A program made the position numbers and the translations under genes. From an uncultured Bacillota bacterium (GTDB lineage Bacteria > Bacillota_I > Bacilli_A > RF39 > UBA660): a stretch of DNA of 62,128 bases. Below, one piece after another: positions 15,928 through 23,970 of this stretch; position 1 is the stretch's first letter, and every line of letters begins with the position of its first letter. The stretch is from assembly GCA_946626905.1 (NCBI GenBank), contig CAMOVA010000002.1, positions 1-62,128 on the forward strand, read 5' to 3'. The notes beneath the pieces were generated by a model. The model saw only the letters and a list, made by a program, of their open reading frames with translations. It was not told the DNA's origin and searched no databases.

Positions 15928-17103
15928 ATGAAAATTGGTATTATAGGTGGAGGAATTAGTGGTGTAATATGCGCTATTAAAGCATCTATTAATAATGATG
16001 TAACAATATTAGAAGGTAATGATAAACTATTGAAAAAATTATTATTAACAGGAAATGGTAAATGTAATTATTTTAATGATGATCAAAATATAAATAATTA
16101 TCATTCAGAAGAATCATTAGAAGATATTATAACTAAAGACAATATAGAAAAAGTAAAATCTTTTTATGATGAAATAGGTATAATACCAAAAATAAAAAAT
16201 GGATACTATTATCCAACAAGTAATACTGCTAATAGTGTCAGAGAAGCCTTATTAAAAGAATTAGAAAATAATAATGTAAAAATAAAATATAATTATAAAG
16301 TAAATAAAATAGAAAAACAAAATGAAAGTTTTATTATTAATGATGAATTAGCTTTTGATAAATTAGTTATTAGTACAGGAAGTTGTGCATATCCTAAAAC
16401 TGGCAGTGATGGTTCGGGTTATAAGTTATTAGAAGATTTAAATTTAAAAATAGTAAAACCTCTTCCATCATTAACTCCATTAATAATAAAAGAAAAATTT
16501 AAATGGGCTGGAATTAGATGCGATGCTAAAATATCTTTATATGAAAATAATAATTATATAACTGAGCAACAAGGTGAATTACAATTAACAGATTATGGAG
16601 TAAGTGGAATTTGTATATTTAATTTAAGTTCTCTTGCTTCAAGAGGATTAGATAAAAATAAAGAAGAAGTAATAAAAATAAATTTTTTACCTTTTGTAGA
16701 TAATGTTAAAGAATTCTTGTTAGAAAGAAATTCTAAATTAAAAAATAGAAATATTTTAGAATTATTAGAAGGTGTATTAAATTATAAATTAGTAAATGTT
16801 TTGTTAGATAAAGCAGGAATAAAATCTGACTTATCATTAACACAATTAACAGATTTACAATTTAATAATCTAGTAGAAACATTATCTTCTTTATCACTTC
16901 AAGTAATTGATACTAAAAAATATGATTATTCACAAGTTTGTAGTGGAGGTTTATCATTAAGTGAAATAAATAAACAAACAATGGAAACAAAAATAAATGG
17001 TTTATATGTAATAGGAGAATTATTAGATATAGATGGATTATGTGGTGGATATAATATTACCGTTGCTACATTATCAGGTATACTAGCAGGAGAAAATGTA
17101 TGA
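15928..17103 (+). CDS. HI0933/BaiN-like FAD-dependent oxidoreductase
   Basis: Flavoprotein of the HI0933 family, in which BaiN reduces bile-acid intermediates but most members have unknown substrates. 391 residues: Rossmann FAD motif GIIGGGISGVICAIKA at the N-terminus, LTGNGKCNYFN (family signature), STGSCAYPKTGSDG, and a C-terminal FAD-binding stretch with SGGLSLSEI and GELLDIDGLCGGYN. The start is ATG 15928 after GGGTGATTTT; the in-frame ATG 18 bases upstream overlaps the promoter. The last 4 bases overlap the next flavoprotein gene as ATGA. Confidence 0.88.
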   Translation: MKIGIIGGGISGVICAIKASINNDVTILEGNDKLLKKLLLTGNGKCNYFNDDQNINNYHSEESLEDIITKDNIEKVKSFYDEIGIIPKIKNGYYYPTSNTANSVREALLKELENNNVKIKYNYKVNKIEKQNESFIINDELAFDKLVISTGSCAYPKTGSDGSGYKLLEDLNLKIVKPLPSLTPLIIKEKFKWAGIRCDAKISLYENNNYITEQQGELQLTDYGVSGICIFNLSSLASRGLDKNKEEVIKINFLPFVDNVKEFLLERNSKLKNRNILELLEGVLNYKLVNVLLDKAGIKSDLSLTQLTDLQFNNLVETLSSLSLQVIDTKKYDYSQVCSGGLSLSEINKQTMETKINGLYVIGELLDIDGLCGGYNITVATLSGILAGENV

Positions 17104-18665
17104 TAAAAGTAAGACAAATTAAAGTATCTTTTAAAGGCGAAAAATTAGAAGATAAAATTATACAAAAATTAAAAATAAAAGAATCAGAATTATTAAACTA
17201 TAAAATTATAAAAGAAAGCATAGATGCTAGAGATAAGAACAATTTATTTTATATTTATGAAGTTGATGCTACAGTTTCTAATGAAGAGAATATTTTAAGA
17301 AACAATAAATCAAATGATATATTAAAAAGTGAAAAAATAAATTATGAAATAAAAATAACTGGTGATAAAAAATTGGATAAAAGACCAATAATAATTGGAA
17401 GTGGACCAGCTGGTCTTTTTAGTGCTTATTATTTAGCTAAGCTAGGATATAAACCAATAATAATTGAAAGAGGGAAACCAGTAGAAGAACGTACAAGAGA
17501 TGTTGAAGAATTTTGGAAAAATAATAAATTAAATATAAATTCTAATGTACAATTTGGTGAAGGTGGAGCAGGAACATTTTCAGATGGTAAATTAAATACT
17601 CTAGTTAAAGATAAAATAGGTAGAAAAGATGAAGTATTAAAAATATTTGTTGAAAATGGTGCAGATGAATCAATTTTATATAAAAATAAGCCTCATATTG
17701 GCACAGATATTTTAGTAAAAATAGTAAAAAATATGCGTGATAAGATAATATTATGGGGTGGTACTTATATGTTTGATACTACCTTAACAGATATTAATGT
17801 TCAAAATGGGCAAATAAAAAGTATAGTTGTAAATGATAATGAAATAATTGAAACAGATATATTAATTTTAGCAATTGGACATTCTGCTCGTGATACTTTT
17901 AAAATGTTATTTAATAGAAAAATAAATATGTCATCTAAGCCATTTGCTTTAGGTATTAGAATTATGCATCCTCAAGAAATGATTAACATGAATCAGTATG
18001 GAACAAATGAACTAGGAAGTGCTGATTATAAACTAACATATAAAGCGTCAAATGGTAGAGGAGTTTATTCATTTTGTATGTGTCCAGGCGGATATGTAGT
18101 AAACGCTTCTAGTGAAAAAAACTTATTAGCAATCAATGGTATGAGTTATTCTAAACGTGATAGTGGTGTTGCTAATAGTGCTATTATTGTAACAGTTTCA
18201 CCACTTGATTATGGTGAAAAGCCATTAGATGGTATAGAATTTCAAAGAAAACTTGAAATGCAAACATATAATATAGGAAATGGTAATATACCAGTACAAT
18301 TATATAAGGATTATAAAGATAATAAAACATCTGATAAGTTTAATTTTGATCCACGTATAAAAGGTAACTATGAATTTGCTAATATAAATGATATTTTTCC
18401 AAATTATATTAATGAATCATTAAAAGAAGCAATAGAAAATTTTGATAAGAAGATTAAAGGATTTAATAGAGATGATGCTATAATAGCTGCTATTGAATCT
18501 CGTACTTCATCTCCTATTAGAATAGAAAGAGATGAAAACTTAGAGTCAAATATAAAAGGAATATATCCTATTGGAGAAGGTTCAGGATATGCTGGTGGAA
18601 TAACAACAAGTGCTATAGATGGATTAAAAGTAGTAGAAATAATAGCTTCTAACTATAAAAATTAA
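17100..18665 (+). CDS. COG2509-type FAD-dependent dehydrogenase
   Basis: 521-residue flavoprotein with a substrate-type N-terminal domain of about 90 residues, then the FAD motif IIGSGPAGLFSAYYLA and the family signature FGEGGAGTFSDGKL. NAD(P)-type segments and the C-terminal GEGSGYAGGITTSAIDG complete the fold. The family is widespread in Firmicutes and lacks an established substrate. ATGA overlap with the preceding flavoprotein indicates coupled translation, so the pair may act in one pathway, but nothing else here indicates which. Confidence 0.88.
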   Translation: MIKVRQIKVSFKGEKLEDKIIQKLKIKESELLNYKIIKESIDARDKNNLFYIYEVDATVSNEENILRNNKSNDILKSEKINYEIKITGDKKLDKRPIIIGSGPAGLFSAYYLAKLGYKPIIIERGKPVEERTRDVEEFWKNNKLNINSNVQFGEGGAGTFSDGKLNTLVKDKIGRKDEVLKIFVENGADESILYKNKPHIGTDILVKIVKNMRDKIILWGGTYMFDTTLTDINVQNGQIKSIVVNDNEIIETDILILAIGHSARDTFKMLFNRKINMSSKPFALGIRIMHPQEMINMNQYGTNELGSADYKLTYKASNGRGVYSFCMCPGGYVVNASSEKNLLAINGMSYSKRDSGVANSAIIVTVSPLDYGEKPLDGIEFQRKLEMQTYNIGNGNIPVQLYKDYKDNKTSDKFNFDPRIKGNYEFANINDIFPNYINESLKEAIENFDKKIKGFNRDDAIIAAIESRTSSPIRIERDENLESNIKGIYPIGEGSGYAGGITTSAIDGLKVVEIIASNYKN

Positions 18666-18673
18666 CAAAAAAG

Positions 18674-18695
18674 ACAACAATTTGTTGTTTTTTTT
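18674..18695 (+). terminator. terminator of the flavoprotein operon
   Basis: ACAACA (18674-18679), loop ATT, TGTTGT (18683-18688), then T to 18695. Confidence 0.85.
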
Positions 18696-18704
18696 AAAGT
18701 TTTG

Positions 18705-18780
18705 TGATAAAATTAAATAGCTGATCCGATGAGATTACCTTATGATCACATAAAAAAACTAATAGAGAGGATACGTGATT
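18705..18780 (+). promoter_or_regulatory. promoter and putative leader of rplS
   Basis: An extended -10, TGaTAAAAT, has its hexamer at 18708-18713. The transcribed leader to the rplS start is about 60 nt and contains a TGATC ... GATCA pair (18722-18726 with its partner near 18744-18748) flanking GATGAGATTACC. Firmicute rplS genes often carry a short structured leader bound by L19; this one is a candidate only. Confidence 0.4.
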
Positions 18781-19143
18781 ATGAATAAGAAGATTGAAGA
18801 AATAACAAAAAAACAAATAAGAACTGATCTTCCTGAATTCAGAGTAGGTGACACTGTAAGAGTAAACTACAAAATTAAAGAAGGAAATAAAGAAAGAATT
18901 CAAGCATTTGAAGGATTAGTAATGTCTATTCAAGGTGCTGGTATTTCTAAAAACTTTATTGTTAGAAAAAAATCACAAGGAATTGGTGTTGAAAGAACTT
19001 TCCCAATGAATACTCCATTAATTGAATCAATTGAAGTAATTAGAAAAGGTAAAGTTAGACAAGCAAAACTTGGATATATTAGATCTTTAATTAGTCAACC
19101 TAAAATCAAGGAAAGAAGAGACAAAGAAACAAAGGCAAACTAA
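18781..19143 (+). CDS. rplS: 50S ribosomal protein L19
   Basis: Large-subunit protein at the 30S-50S interface. 120 residues, normal length, with the family segments FRVGDTVRVNYKI, IQAFEGLVMSIQG and VERTFPMNTPLIESIEV, and a basic C-terminus. ATG 18781 is preferred to GTG 18775 because it sits at the usual distance from GAGAGGATACGTGAT. In Bacilli rplS commonly follows trmD; here trmD is about 40 kb away, so the cluster has been split. A terminator overlaps the stop. Confidence 0.95.
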   Translation: MNKKIEEITKKQIRTDLPEFRVGDTVRVNYKIKEGNKERIQAFEGLVMSIQGAGISKNFIVRKKSQGIGVERTFPMNTPLIESIEVIRKGKVRQAKLGYIRSLISQPKIKERRDKETKAN

Positions 19144-19156
19144 TTGCCTTGTTTTT
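19132..19156 (+). terminator. terminator of rplS
   Basis: AAGGCAA (19132-19138), loop ACTAA containing the stop, TTGCCTT (19144-19150), then GTTTTT. It ends 10 nt before the lepB start. Confidence 0.8.
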
Positions 19157-19166
19157 ATTAATAAAA

Positions 19167-19667
19167 ATGAAAAAATATATAAAAGAGTTAATACCATATT
19201 TAGTTATCATATTAACAGTAGTATTGATAAGAACATACATAGTAACACCAGTCCAAGTATCTGGCTCATCTATGTATCCAACTTTAAAAAATGGAGAAAT
19301 ACTTGTTTTGAAAAAATATGATACTGGATATAATAGATTTGATATAGTTGTGCTTAACTATAATGGAGATAAGCTAATTAAAAGAGTAATAGGGTTGCCT
19401 GGAGAAACAATTAAATATAAAAATAACAAATTATATATTAATGGAAAAAGAATAAAAGAAAACTTTACAAAAAATACTGATACAAGTGATTTTGATATGA
19501 GTGAATTATTTCAAGGTTCTTATAAAATACCTAAAGATAATTATTTTGTAATGGGTGATAATAGAAATAACTCTACAGATAGTAGAATTATAGGTAGTAT
19601 AAATAAAAAGAATATAAAAGGTAAAATAGTAAAATTCTCATTTAGAAAATTCAAAAATATAAAATAG
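19167..19667 (+). CDS. lepB: signal peptidase I
   Basis: Membrane protease removing signal peptides from exported proteins. 166 residues: one N-terminal membrane anchor (YLVIILTVVLIRTYIV), catalytic Ser in SGSSMYPTLKNGE, general-base Lys in DKLIKRVIGLPGE and the conserved GDNRNNSTDSR box. This is the short Gram-positive form. ATG 19167 is chosen because it opens with MKKYIKEL; the TTG at 19149 lies inside the rplS terminator. No ribosome-binding site is visible upstream, and the gene is only 10 nt from the terminator stem, so expression probably depends on readthrough. Confidence 0.93.
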   Translation: MKKYIKELIPYLVIILTVVLIRTYIVTPVQVSGSSMYPTLKNGEILVLKKYDTGYNRFDIVVLNYNGDKLIKRVIGLPGETIKYKNNKLYINGKRIKENFTKNTDTSDFDMSELFQGSYKIPKDNYFVMGDNRNNSTDSRIIGSINKKNIKGKIVKFSFRKFKNIK

Positions 19668-19695
19668 TTGATATTTAAACAAAGTATGATATAAT
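19668..19695 (+). promoter_or_regulatory. promoter of the 73-aa membrane protein
   Basis: TTGATA (19668-19673), 16-bp spacer, TATAAT (19690-19695) preceded by TGA. Confidence 0.65.
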
Positions 19696-19718
19696 ATTTA
19701 TCACGGTGGGGGATTAAT

Positions 19719-19940
19719 ATGAAGGTAAAAATAAGTGATTTAATAATCATACTATTATTTATAATGGGATTATCACTATCAATATTATTTGTTTACATAA
19801 ATAAACATGTATGTGCTGTAGTGACAATTATAATTACTTATATATTAATTATGATGAAAAAACCCACTAAAAAAGTAAAAGAAAAACAAGAAGAATTTAA
19901 TAGAGTAGAGTATTTAAGTAAACTTCTTGATAGAAAATAA
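19719..19940 (+). CDS. small membrane protein, unknown
   Basis: 73 residues: two hydrophobic segments (about 8-27 and 31-47) separated by HVCAV, followed by a basic, Lys/Glu-rich cytoplasmic tail. The ATG follows GGTGGGGGATTAAT and the gene has its own promoter, so it is very likely expressed. It is bounded by lepB and a tRNA gene. No family recognised. Confidence 0.65.
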   Translation: MKVKISDLIIILLFIMGLSLSILFVYINKHVCAVVTIIITYILIMMKKPTKKVKEKQEEFNRVEYLSKLLDRK

Positions 19941-19949
19941 AATTAACTA

Positions 19950-19978
19950 TTGTCAAAACAGAACAAATTTGTTATAAT
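19950..19978 (+). promoter_or_regulatory. promoter of tRNA-Met
   Basis: TTGTCA (19950-19955), 17-bp spacer, TATAAT (19973-19978). The -10 is flanked by a 9-bp inverted repeat, GAACAAATT (19961-19969) and AATTTGTTC (19980-19988). Confidence 0.8.
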
Positions 19979-19995
19979 TAATTTGTTCTTCATAT

Positions 19996-20072
19996 GGCGA
20001 GATAGCTCAGCTGGCTAGAGCATCCGGTTCATACCCGGAAGGTCAAGAGTTCGAATCTCTTTCTCGCTACCA
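19996..20072 (+). tRNA. tRNA-Met (CAT), elongator type
   Basis: 77-nt cloverleaf including encoded CCA. Acceptor GGCGAGA pairs with TCTCGCT (G1-U72 wobble), the D-arm contains AGCTCAGCTGGCTAGAGC, the anticodon loop is TTCATAC with CAT at 20030-20032, and the T-arm has GAGTTCGAATCTC. The paired first base and absence of three consecutive G-C pairs in the anticodon stem argue against an initiator. A lysidine-modified Ile2 tRNA is less likely because the body closely follows elongator Met. Confidence 0.95.
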
Positions 20073-20076
20073 TAAG

Positions 20077-20106
20077 AAATAAAACGATTCATTGAATCGT
20101 TTTTTT
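20077..20106 (+). repeat. 30-bp direct repeat, copy 1, containing the tRNA-Met terminator
   Basis: Hairpin AACGATTC (20083-20090), loop ATT, GAATCGTT (20094-20101), then T's. The whole 30 bp from 20077 is identical to 22261-22290. Confidence 0.9.
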
Positions 20107-20139
20107 GTGCTTTTCTATTAAAAACAATTAAATTCGTGA

Positions 20140-20145
20140 TAAAAT
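20140..20145 (+). promoter_or_regulatory. extended -10 promoter of the ASCH gene
   Basis: TGaTAAAAT with the hexamer at 20140-20145, 18 nt before the ATG. The GTG at 20136 overlaps it and is not a start. Confidence 0.55.
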
Positions 20146-20162
20146 GGTATATGGGTGGTGCT

Positions 20163-20561
20163 ATGAAAGTTATTACATTAAAACAACCATGGGCGACACT
20201 AGTTGCTGAGGGAATAAAAAAATATGAATTTAGATCTTGGAAAACAAAATATAGAGGGAAAATACTTATTCATGCAGGTGTTGGAATTGATAAAAAGGAA
20301 TTGGAAAAATATAAAGATTTGAATTTAAAATTCCCATCAAAAAGAATATTAGCTGAAGTAGAATTAGAAGACTGTTTAGAACTTAATGAAGATTTAAATA
20401 AAAAAATTATTAATGAAAAAAATATAGCTTATGGATCTAAAGTGAGAACTGGATATGCATGGAAATTTAAAAATATTAAAAAAATAAAATATGATAAAGA
20501 AATCAAAGGGAAACTTGGTTTATGGAACATTGATTTAAATGATTTATATTCATTTGACTAA
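20163..20561 (+). CDS. ASCH-domain protein
   Basis: 132-residue cytoplasmic protein made almost entirely of an ASCH domain, a beta-barrel related to PUA and thought to bind RNA or modified nucleosides. The diagnostic N-terminal segment is LKQPWATLVAEGIKKYEFR, followed by YRGKILIHAG and a C-terminal KGKLGLW. ATG 20163 is chosen because GGGTGGTG lies 5 nt upstream. It is the first gene between the two copies of the 30-bp repeat. Some ASCH proteins are N4-acetylcytidine amidohydrolases; no specific activity can be claimed here. Confidence 0.85.
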   Translation: MKVITLKQPWATLVAEGIKKYEFRSWKTKYRGKILIHAGVGIDKKELEKYKDLNLKFPSKRILAEVELEDCLELNEDLNKKIINEKNIAYGSKVRTGYAWKFKNIKKIKYDKEIKGKLGLWNIDLNDLYSFD

Positions 20562-20624
20562 ATAGATGATTAATACTAAAATATTTCTGAATTAAACAAA
20601 TGTTGTGTATAGGAGGTGATAGTT

Positions 20625-22256
20625 ATGCAGATAAAGAATTTATCAATGTCATTTGGTACACAAGAATTATTTGAAAATATTAATTTGAATATTCCTGATA
20701 ATGATAAAGTTGGGATAGTAGGTGTTAATGGCGCAGGAAAATCAACTTTTTTAAAAATTATCATGGGAAAAATTGAAGCTGATACTGGTAAGATAATATT
20801 AAAAAATGGTGCACGAGTTGGATATCTTCCACAAGTTATAGATGATGAAATACCATCAACTAATATATCAGTTTTTGATTTTTTATTATCTGCTAGGCCA
20901 ATTGATGAATTAAATATGAAATTACAACAAATATATGAAGAATTGGCCACAGCTAATGAAAATGAATTAAACAAATTATATAAAGAAATGGATAAAATTA
21001 ATAAGAAATTAGATTATTGGGAAGTATATACAGCAGAAAGTACTCTTTTAAAAATAATTGATGGTATGAATATAGATGATAAGCTATTAGAACAGCCTTT
21101 AAATACATTATCGGGTGGTCAGAAATCTAAAGTAGCATTTGCAAGATTACTATATTCAATGCCAGAATTCATATTACTAGATGAACCAACTAACCACTTA
21201 GATAAAGAAACAAAAGAATATGTTATAAATTTTATAAAAGGATATAATGGTGGCGTATACGTTATATCGCATGATACAGATTTTTTAAATGAAGTAACAA
21301 CAAAAATATTATTTTTAGATAAACGTTTAAAAACTTTTAAATTATTTGATGGTAATTATGATCACTTTAAAAGATTGAGTGAAGAATATGAATTAGCTAT
21401 ACAAAAAGAAGTAGAAAAGCAAAATAAGGAAGAAGAAAAATTGCGAACACTGATTAATAAGTATTCTAGTTCATCCGGCAAAAGAAAACGTATGGCACAG
21501 GATAGAGAGAAAAAATTGGAAAAACTTTTGAGTGAAAAAATTGATTTAGGTTCTAAATTAAAACAAGCAAAAGTGGAAATGAATATGAATAGGGAAAGTA
21601 CTAATAATCCGTTAATTGTAAAAAATTTATTTTTTAAATATAATAAGGAATCTGAAAAAAATATTATTAATGATTTAACATTTAGTTTAGCTAAAAGTGA
21701 AAAATTTTTAATTGTAGGGGAGAATGGAGTAGGTAAATCAACGTTATTAAAACTAATAATTGGACAATTACATCCTGATAAAGGTGAAATAATATTAGGT
21801 CAGCGAACTGATTTGGGATATTATGCACAGGAGCATGAACTTTTAGATAACAATAAAAATATTATAGATAATTTTTCTGATTGTGATATTTCTATAAGAA
21901 ATTTAAGAAATGTTCTAGGTAGATTTTTATTTTATGGTGATGATGTCTACAAAAAAGTATCTGTGTTATCTCCTGGAGAGCGTAGTAGAGTTGCACTTGC
22001 AAAATTATCACTACAAGGAGCAAATGTTTTAATCTTGGATGAACCAACAAACCACTTGGATCCAGAAACACAAGCAATTATTGCAGAAACATTTAAAACA
22101 TTTAAAGGTACTATGCTTGTGGTATCTCATAATCCTGATTTTGTTGATAATTTAGGAATTGAACGTGTATTAATATTACCTAGTGGTAAAATTGATTATT
22201 ATAGTAGAGAATTAGTAGAACATTATCATAATTTAAATAATAAAAAACAGAATTAA
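20625..22256 (+). CDS. ABC-F family ATPase
   Basis: Soluble protein with two ATP-binding cassettes and no membrane domain; ABC-F proteins bind ribosomes, rescuing translation or protecting from antibiotics. 543 residues: cassette 1 with GVNGAGKST, LSGGQKSKVAFAR and LLDEPTNHLD; a charged coiled linker (about 235-325); cassette 2 with GENGVGKST, LSPGERSRVALAK and LILDEPTNHLD. ATG 20625 follows GGAGGTGATAGTT; the GTG at 20616 is part of that ribosome-binding site. Resistance versus housekeeping members cannot be distinguished by eye. The second repeat copy closes the gene. Confidence 0.9.
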   Translation: MQIKNLSMSFGTQELFENINLNIPDNDKVGIVGVNGAGKSTFLKIIMGKIEADTGKIILKNGARVGYLPQVIDDEIPSTNISVFDFLLSARPIDELNMKLQQIYEELATANENELNKLYKEMDKINKKLDYWEVYTAESTLLKIIDGMNIDDKLLEQPLNTLSGGQKSKVAFARLLYSMPEFILLDEPTNHLDKETKEYVINFIKGYNGGVYVISHDTDFLNEVTTKILFLDKRLKTFKLFDGNYDHFKRLSEEYELAIQKEVEKQNKEEEKLRTLINKYSSSSGKRKRMAQDREKKLEKLLSEKIDLGSKLKQAKVEMNMNRESTNNPLIVKNLFFKYNKESEKNIINDLTFSLAKSEKFLIVGENGVGKSTLLKLIIGQLHPDKGEIILGQRTDLGYYAQEHELLDNNKNIIDNFSDCDISIRNLRNVLGRFLFYGDDVYKKVSVLSPGERSRVALAKLSLQGANVLILDEPTNHLDPETQAIIAETFKTFKGTMLVVSHNPDFVDNLGIERVLILPSGKIDYYSRELVEHYHNLNNKKQN

Positions 22257-22260
22257 CAAA

Positions 22261-22290
22261 AAATAAAACGATTCATTGAATCGTTTTTTT
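22261..22290. repeat. 30-bp direct repeat, copy 2, bidirectional terminator
   Basis: Identical to 20077-20106. It provides the terminator for the ABC-F gene and, read on the minus strand into a T-rich tail, for the Fic gene, whose stop overlaps it. Confidence 0.9.
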
Positions 22291-22960
22291 ATATTGTTTT
22301 AGTATTTTCTTCTTTTTTATAATTATTTATTGCGTTTTTAAATACATTAGCAAGATAAATTACTTCAGGATAATCTTTATCATCTAAGCATGCTAGTACA
22401 AAAAAGTCTCTAACACTATAAGATTTAATACTACCATTTGGATGATATGTTCTAGATAATCCTTCTGTAAATGTTTCCATATCAAATGGGAATCCATGTT
22501 CTTTTGCATATAAATAAGCAAAAGATAATATTGTTCTAGTATTTCCATCTCTAAAAGGATGAATCCTCCATATAAGAGCAAGTTTTCTAGCATATATTGT
22601 AGCTATTTCATCTGTGCTCATATTTTGCCATGCGATGCGATTTAAATCATTTAATTTGTGATGAAGTTCTTTTTCTATATTTTCTGGATTAGAGTAGTTT
22701 ATACTTAAACCAGGTAATACTACTTCTTCTTTTACTAACGGCACAGTTCTATATTCACCAGCCCATTCAAATATATCTTCAAAAATGTGTTTATGTATTC
22801 TTTTGATAAGTGTTTCATCAAAATAATCAGTAGGTACAGAATCAATATCAATTAATTTTAAAAAACCGATGTCAGCTTCTGCTTTGTTTAATAAATCATA
22901 ATCAGTAATATTTAGTTTGTTTTTTAAAACATTATTACTATTAACATAAGGATCAATCAT
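22289..22960 (-). CDS. Fic-domain protein (toxin-like)
   Basis: Fic proteins usually transfer AMP from ATP to target proteins. 223 residues, largely helical, with the Fic core IHPFRDGNTRTILSFAYLY. His134 is the catalytic base, and Phe136, Asp138, Gly139, Asn140 and Arg142 follow. Canonical AMPylators read HPFxEGNGRxxR; here Gly becomes Thr141 and the second Arg becomes Leu145, so activity may differ. The start is the ATG giving MIDPY, after AAAGGTGTTCAAA; the earlier GTG is inside that ribosome-binding site. It overlaps the antitoxin-like gene by 8 nt. Confidence 0.88.
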   Translation of the reverse strand: MIDPYVNSNNVLKNKLNITDYDLLNKAEADIGFLKLIDIDSVPTDYFDETLIKRIHKHIFEDIFEWAGEYRTVPLVKEEVVLPGLSINYSNPENIEKELHHKLNDLNRIAWQNMSTDEIATIYARKLALIWRIHPFRDGNTRTILSFAYLYAKEHGFPFDMETFTEGLSRTYHPNGSIKSYSVRDFFVLACLDDKDYPEVIYLANVFKNAINNYKKEENTKTI

Positions 22961-23153
22961 TTTGAACACCTTTATAATAACTAATTACACATTTTTGAAT
23001 ATCTTTTAATTCTTTTTTACCTTCAATATAATCGTTTACTAAAGAAAGAACATCATCAGTAGGTTTACTTGCACCAGTTAATGATATACTAAGAGCTTTT
23101 TCTACTATTTTTTTTCTTTCTTCTTTAGTAGTTTCACTTATTAAATATTTCAT
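22953..23153 (-). CDS. VbhA-like antitoxin of the Fic protein
   Basis: 66-residue helical protein directly upstream of and overlapping the Fic gene, the layout of class I Fic inhibitors. The pattern ERKKIVEKALSISLTG ... DVLSLVNDYIEGK aligns by eye with VbhA-type antitoxins (helix carrying the inhibitory motif, then a second helix with a G-E/G-K turn). The inhibitory motif S-x-x-x-E-G appears as Ser22-Ile-Ser-Leu-Thr26-Gly27, lacking the Glu that blocks ATP. The start follows TAGGAGGATACT. An extended -10 (hexamer complement at 23171-23176) probably drives both genes. Confidence 0.75.
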   Translation of the reverse strand: MKYLISETTKEERKKIVEKALSISLTGASKPTDDVLSLVNDYIEGKKELKDIQKCVISYYKGVQND

Positions 23154-23283
23154 AGTATCCTCCTAAATTAATTATAACATAAAATATAAAATATGTTAAA
23201 ATAGAAATAGATGAAATCAACTTTTAGTTTGTTTAAATTTTAAATAAAATAGTATATATTAATAACATGAAAGGAGTTACTAT

Positions 23284-23889
23284 ATGGATCAAATTAAAAT
23301 TGGAAATTTTATAAAACAAAAAAGAATTGAAAAAAATATGACACAATCTGAATTAGCAGAAAAATTAAATATTACAGATAGAGCTGTTTCAAAATGGGAA
23401 AGAGGCCTATGCTTACCAGATGCTGGAACAATGCCTATTCTTTGTGATATACTTTCTATTTCAATAAATGATCTATTTAGTGGTGAAAAAGTAGATATGA
23501 AAGATAATGAAAAAAGATTAGAAGAAAACTTACTTGAAATGACACAATTAAAAGAACAAAAAGATAAACAATTACTTCAACTTGAATATGTAATTGGCTT
23601 TGGATCTGTATTTACATATATGGTATTTATATTTTTAGCAAGTTTTATAAAGATGGATAGAATACTAAGTATTGCGTTAATCATAAGTGCGGCTATTATA
23701 ATTGTTATAGGTGTGATTTTTTCATTAAAAATAGAACAATTAGCTGGATATTATAAATGTTCTAATTGTGACCATAAATATACACCAACATATAAAAGCG
23801 TATTTTTTGCTCCTCATATTAATAGAACAAGATATATGAAGTGTCCAAAATGTGGTAAAAAAACTTGGAATAAAAAAATACTTAAATAG
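23284..23889 (+). CDS. XRE-family membrane regulator with zinc ribbon
   Basis: 201 residues in three parts: an N-terminal helix-turn-helix (GNFIKQKRIEKNMTQSELAE ... ITDRAVSKWERG), two hydrophobic segments (about 100-119 and 125-146), and a C-terminal zinc ribbon with CSNCDHKY and CPKCGKKT. This combination is a common Firmicute family of membrane-tethered transcription factors; targets are unknown. It diverges from the Fic pair across 130 bp that contain AT-rich promoters for both sides, so it could influence that operon. The ATG follows AAAGGAGTTACTAT. Confidence 0.85.
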   Translation: MDQIKIGNFIKQKRIEKNMTQSELAEKLNITDRAVSKWERGLCLPDAGTMPILCDILSISINDLFSGEKVDMKDNEKRLEENLLEMTQLKEQKDKQLLQLEYVIGFGSVFTYMVFIFLASFIKMDRILSIALIISAAIIIVIGVIFSLKIEQLAGYYKCSNCDHKYTPTYKSVFFAPHINRTRYMKCPKCGKKTWNKKILK

Positions 23890-23970
23890 TATTTTTTTTA
23901 TGGATAAATAAAATTAAAATCTTGTAAAAAAATATAAATATATGTTAAAATTGAACATGGAGGTTAAAAT

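Noticed and set aside
19996..20072. Initiator tRNA-fMet
   Set aside because: The first acceptor pair is G-U, not a C-A mismatch, and the anticodon stem lacks three stacked G-C pairs.
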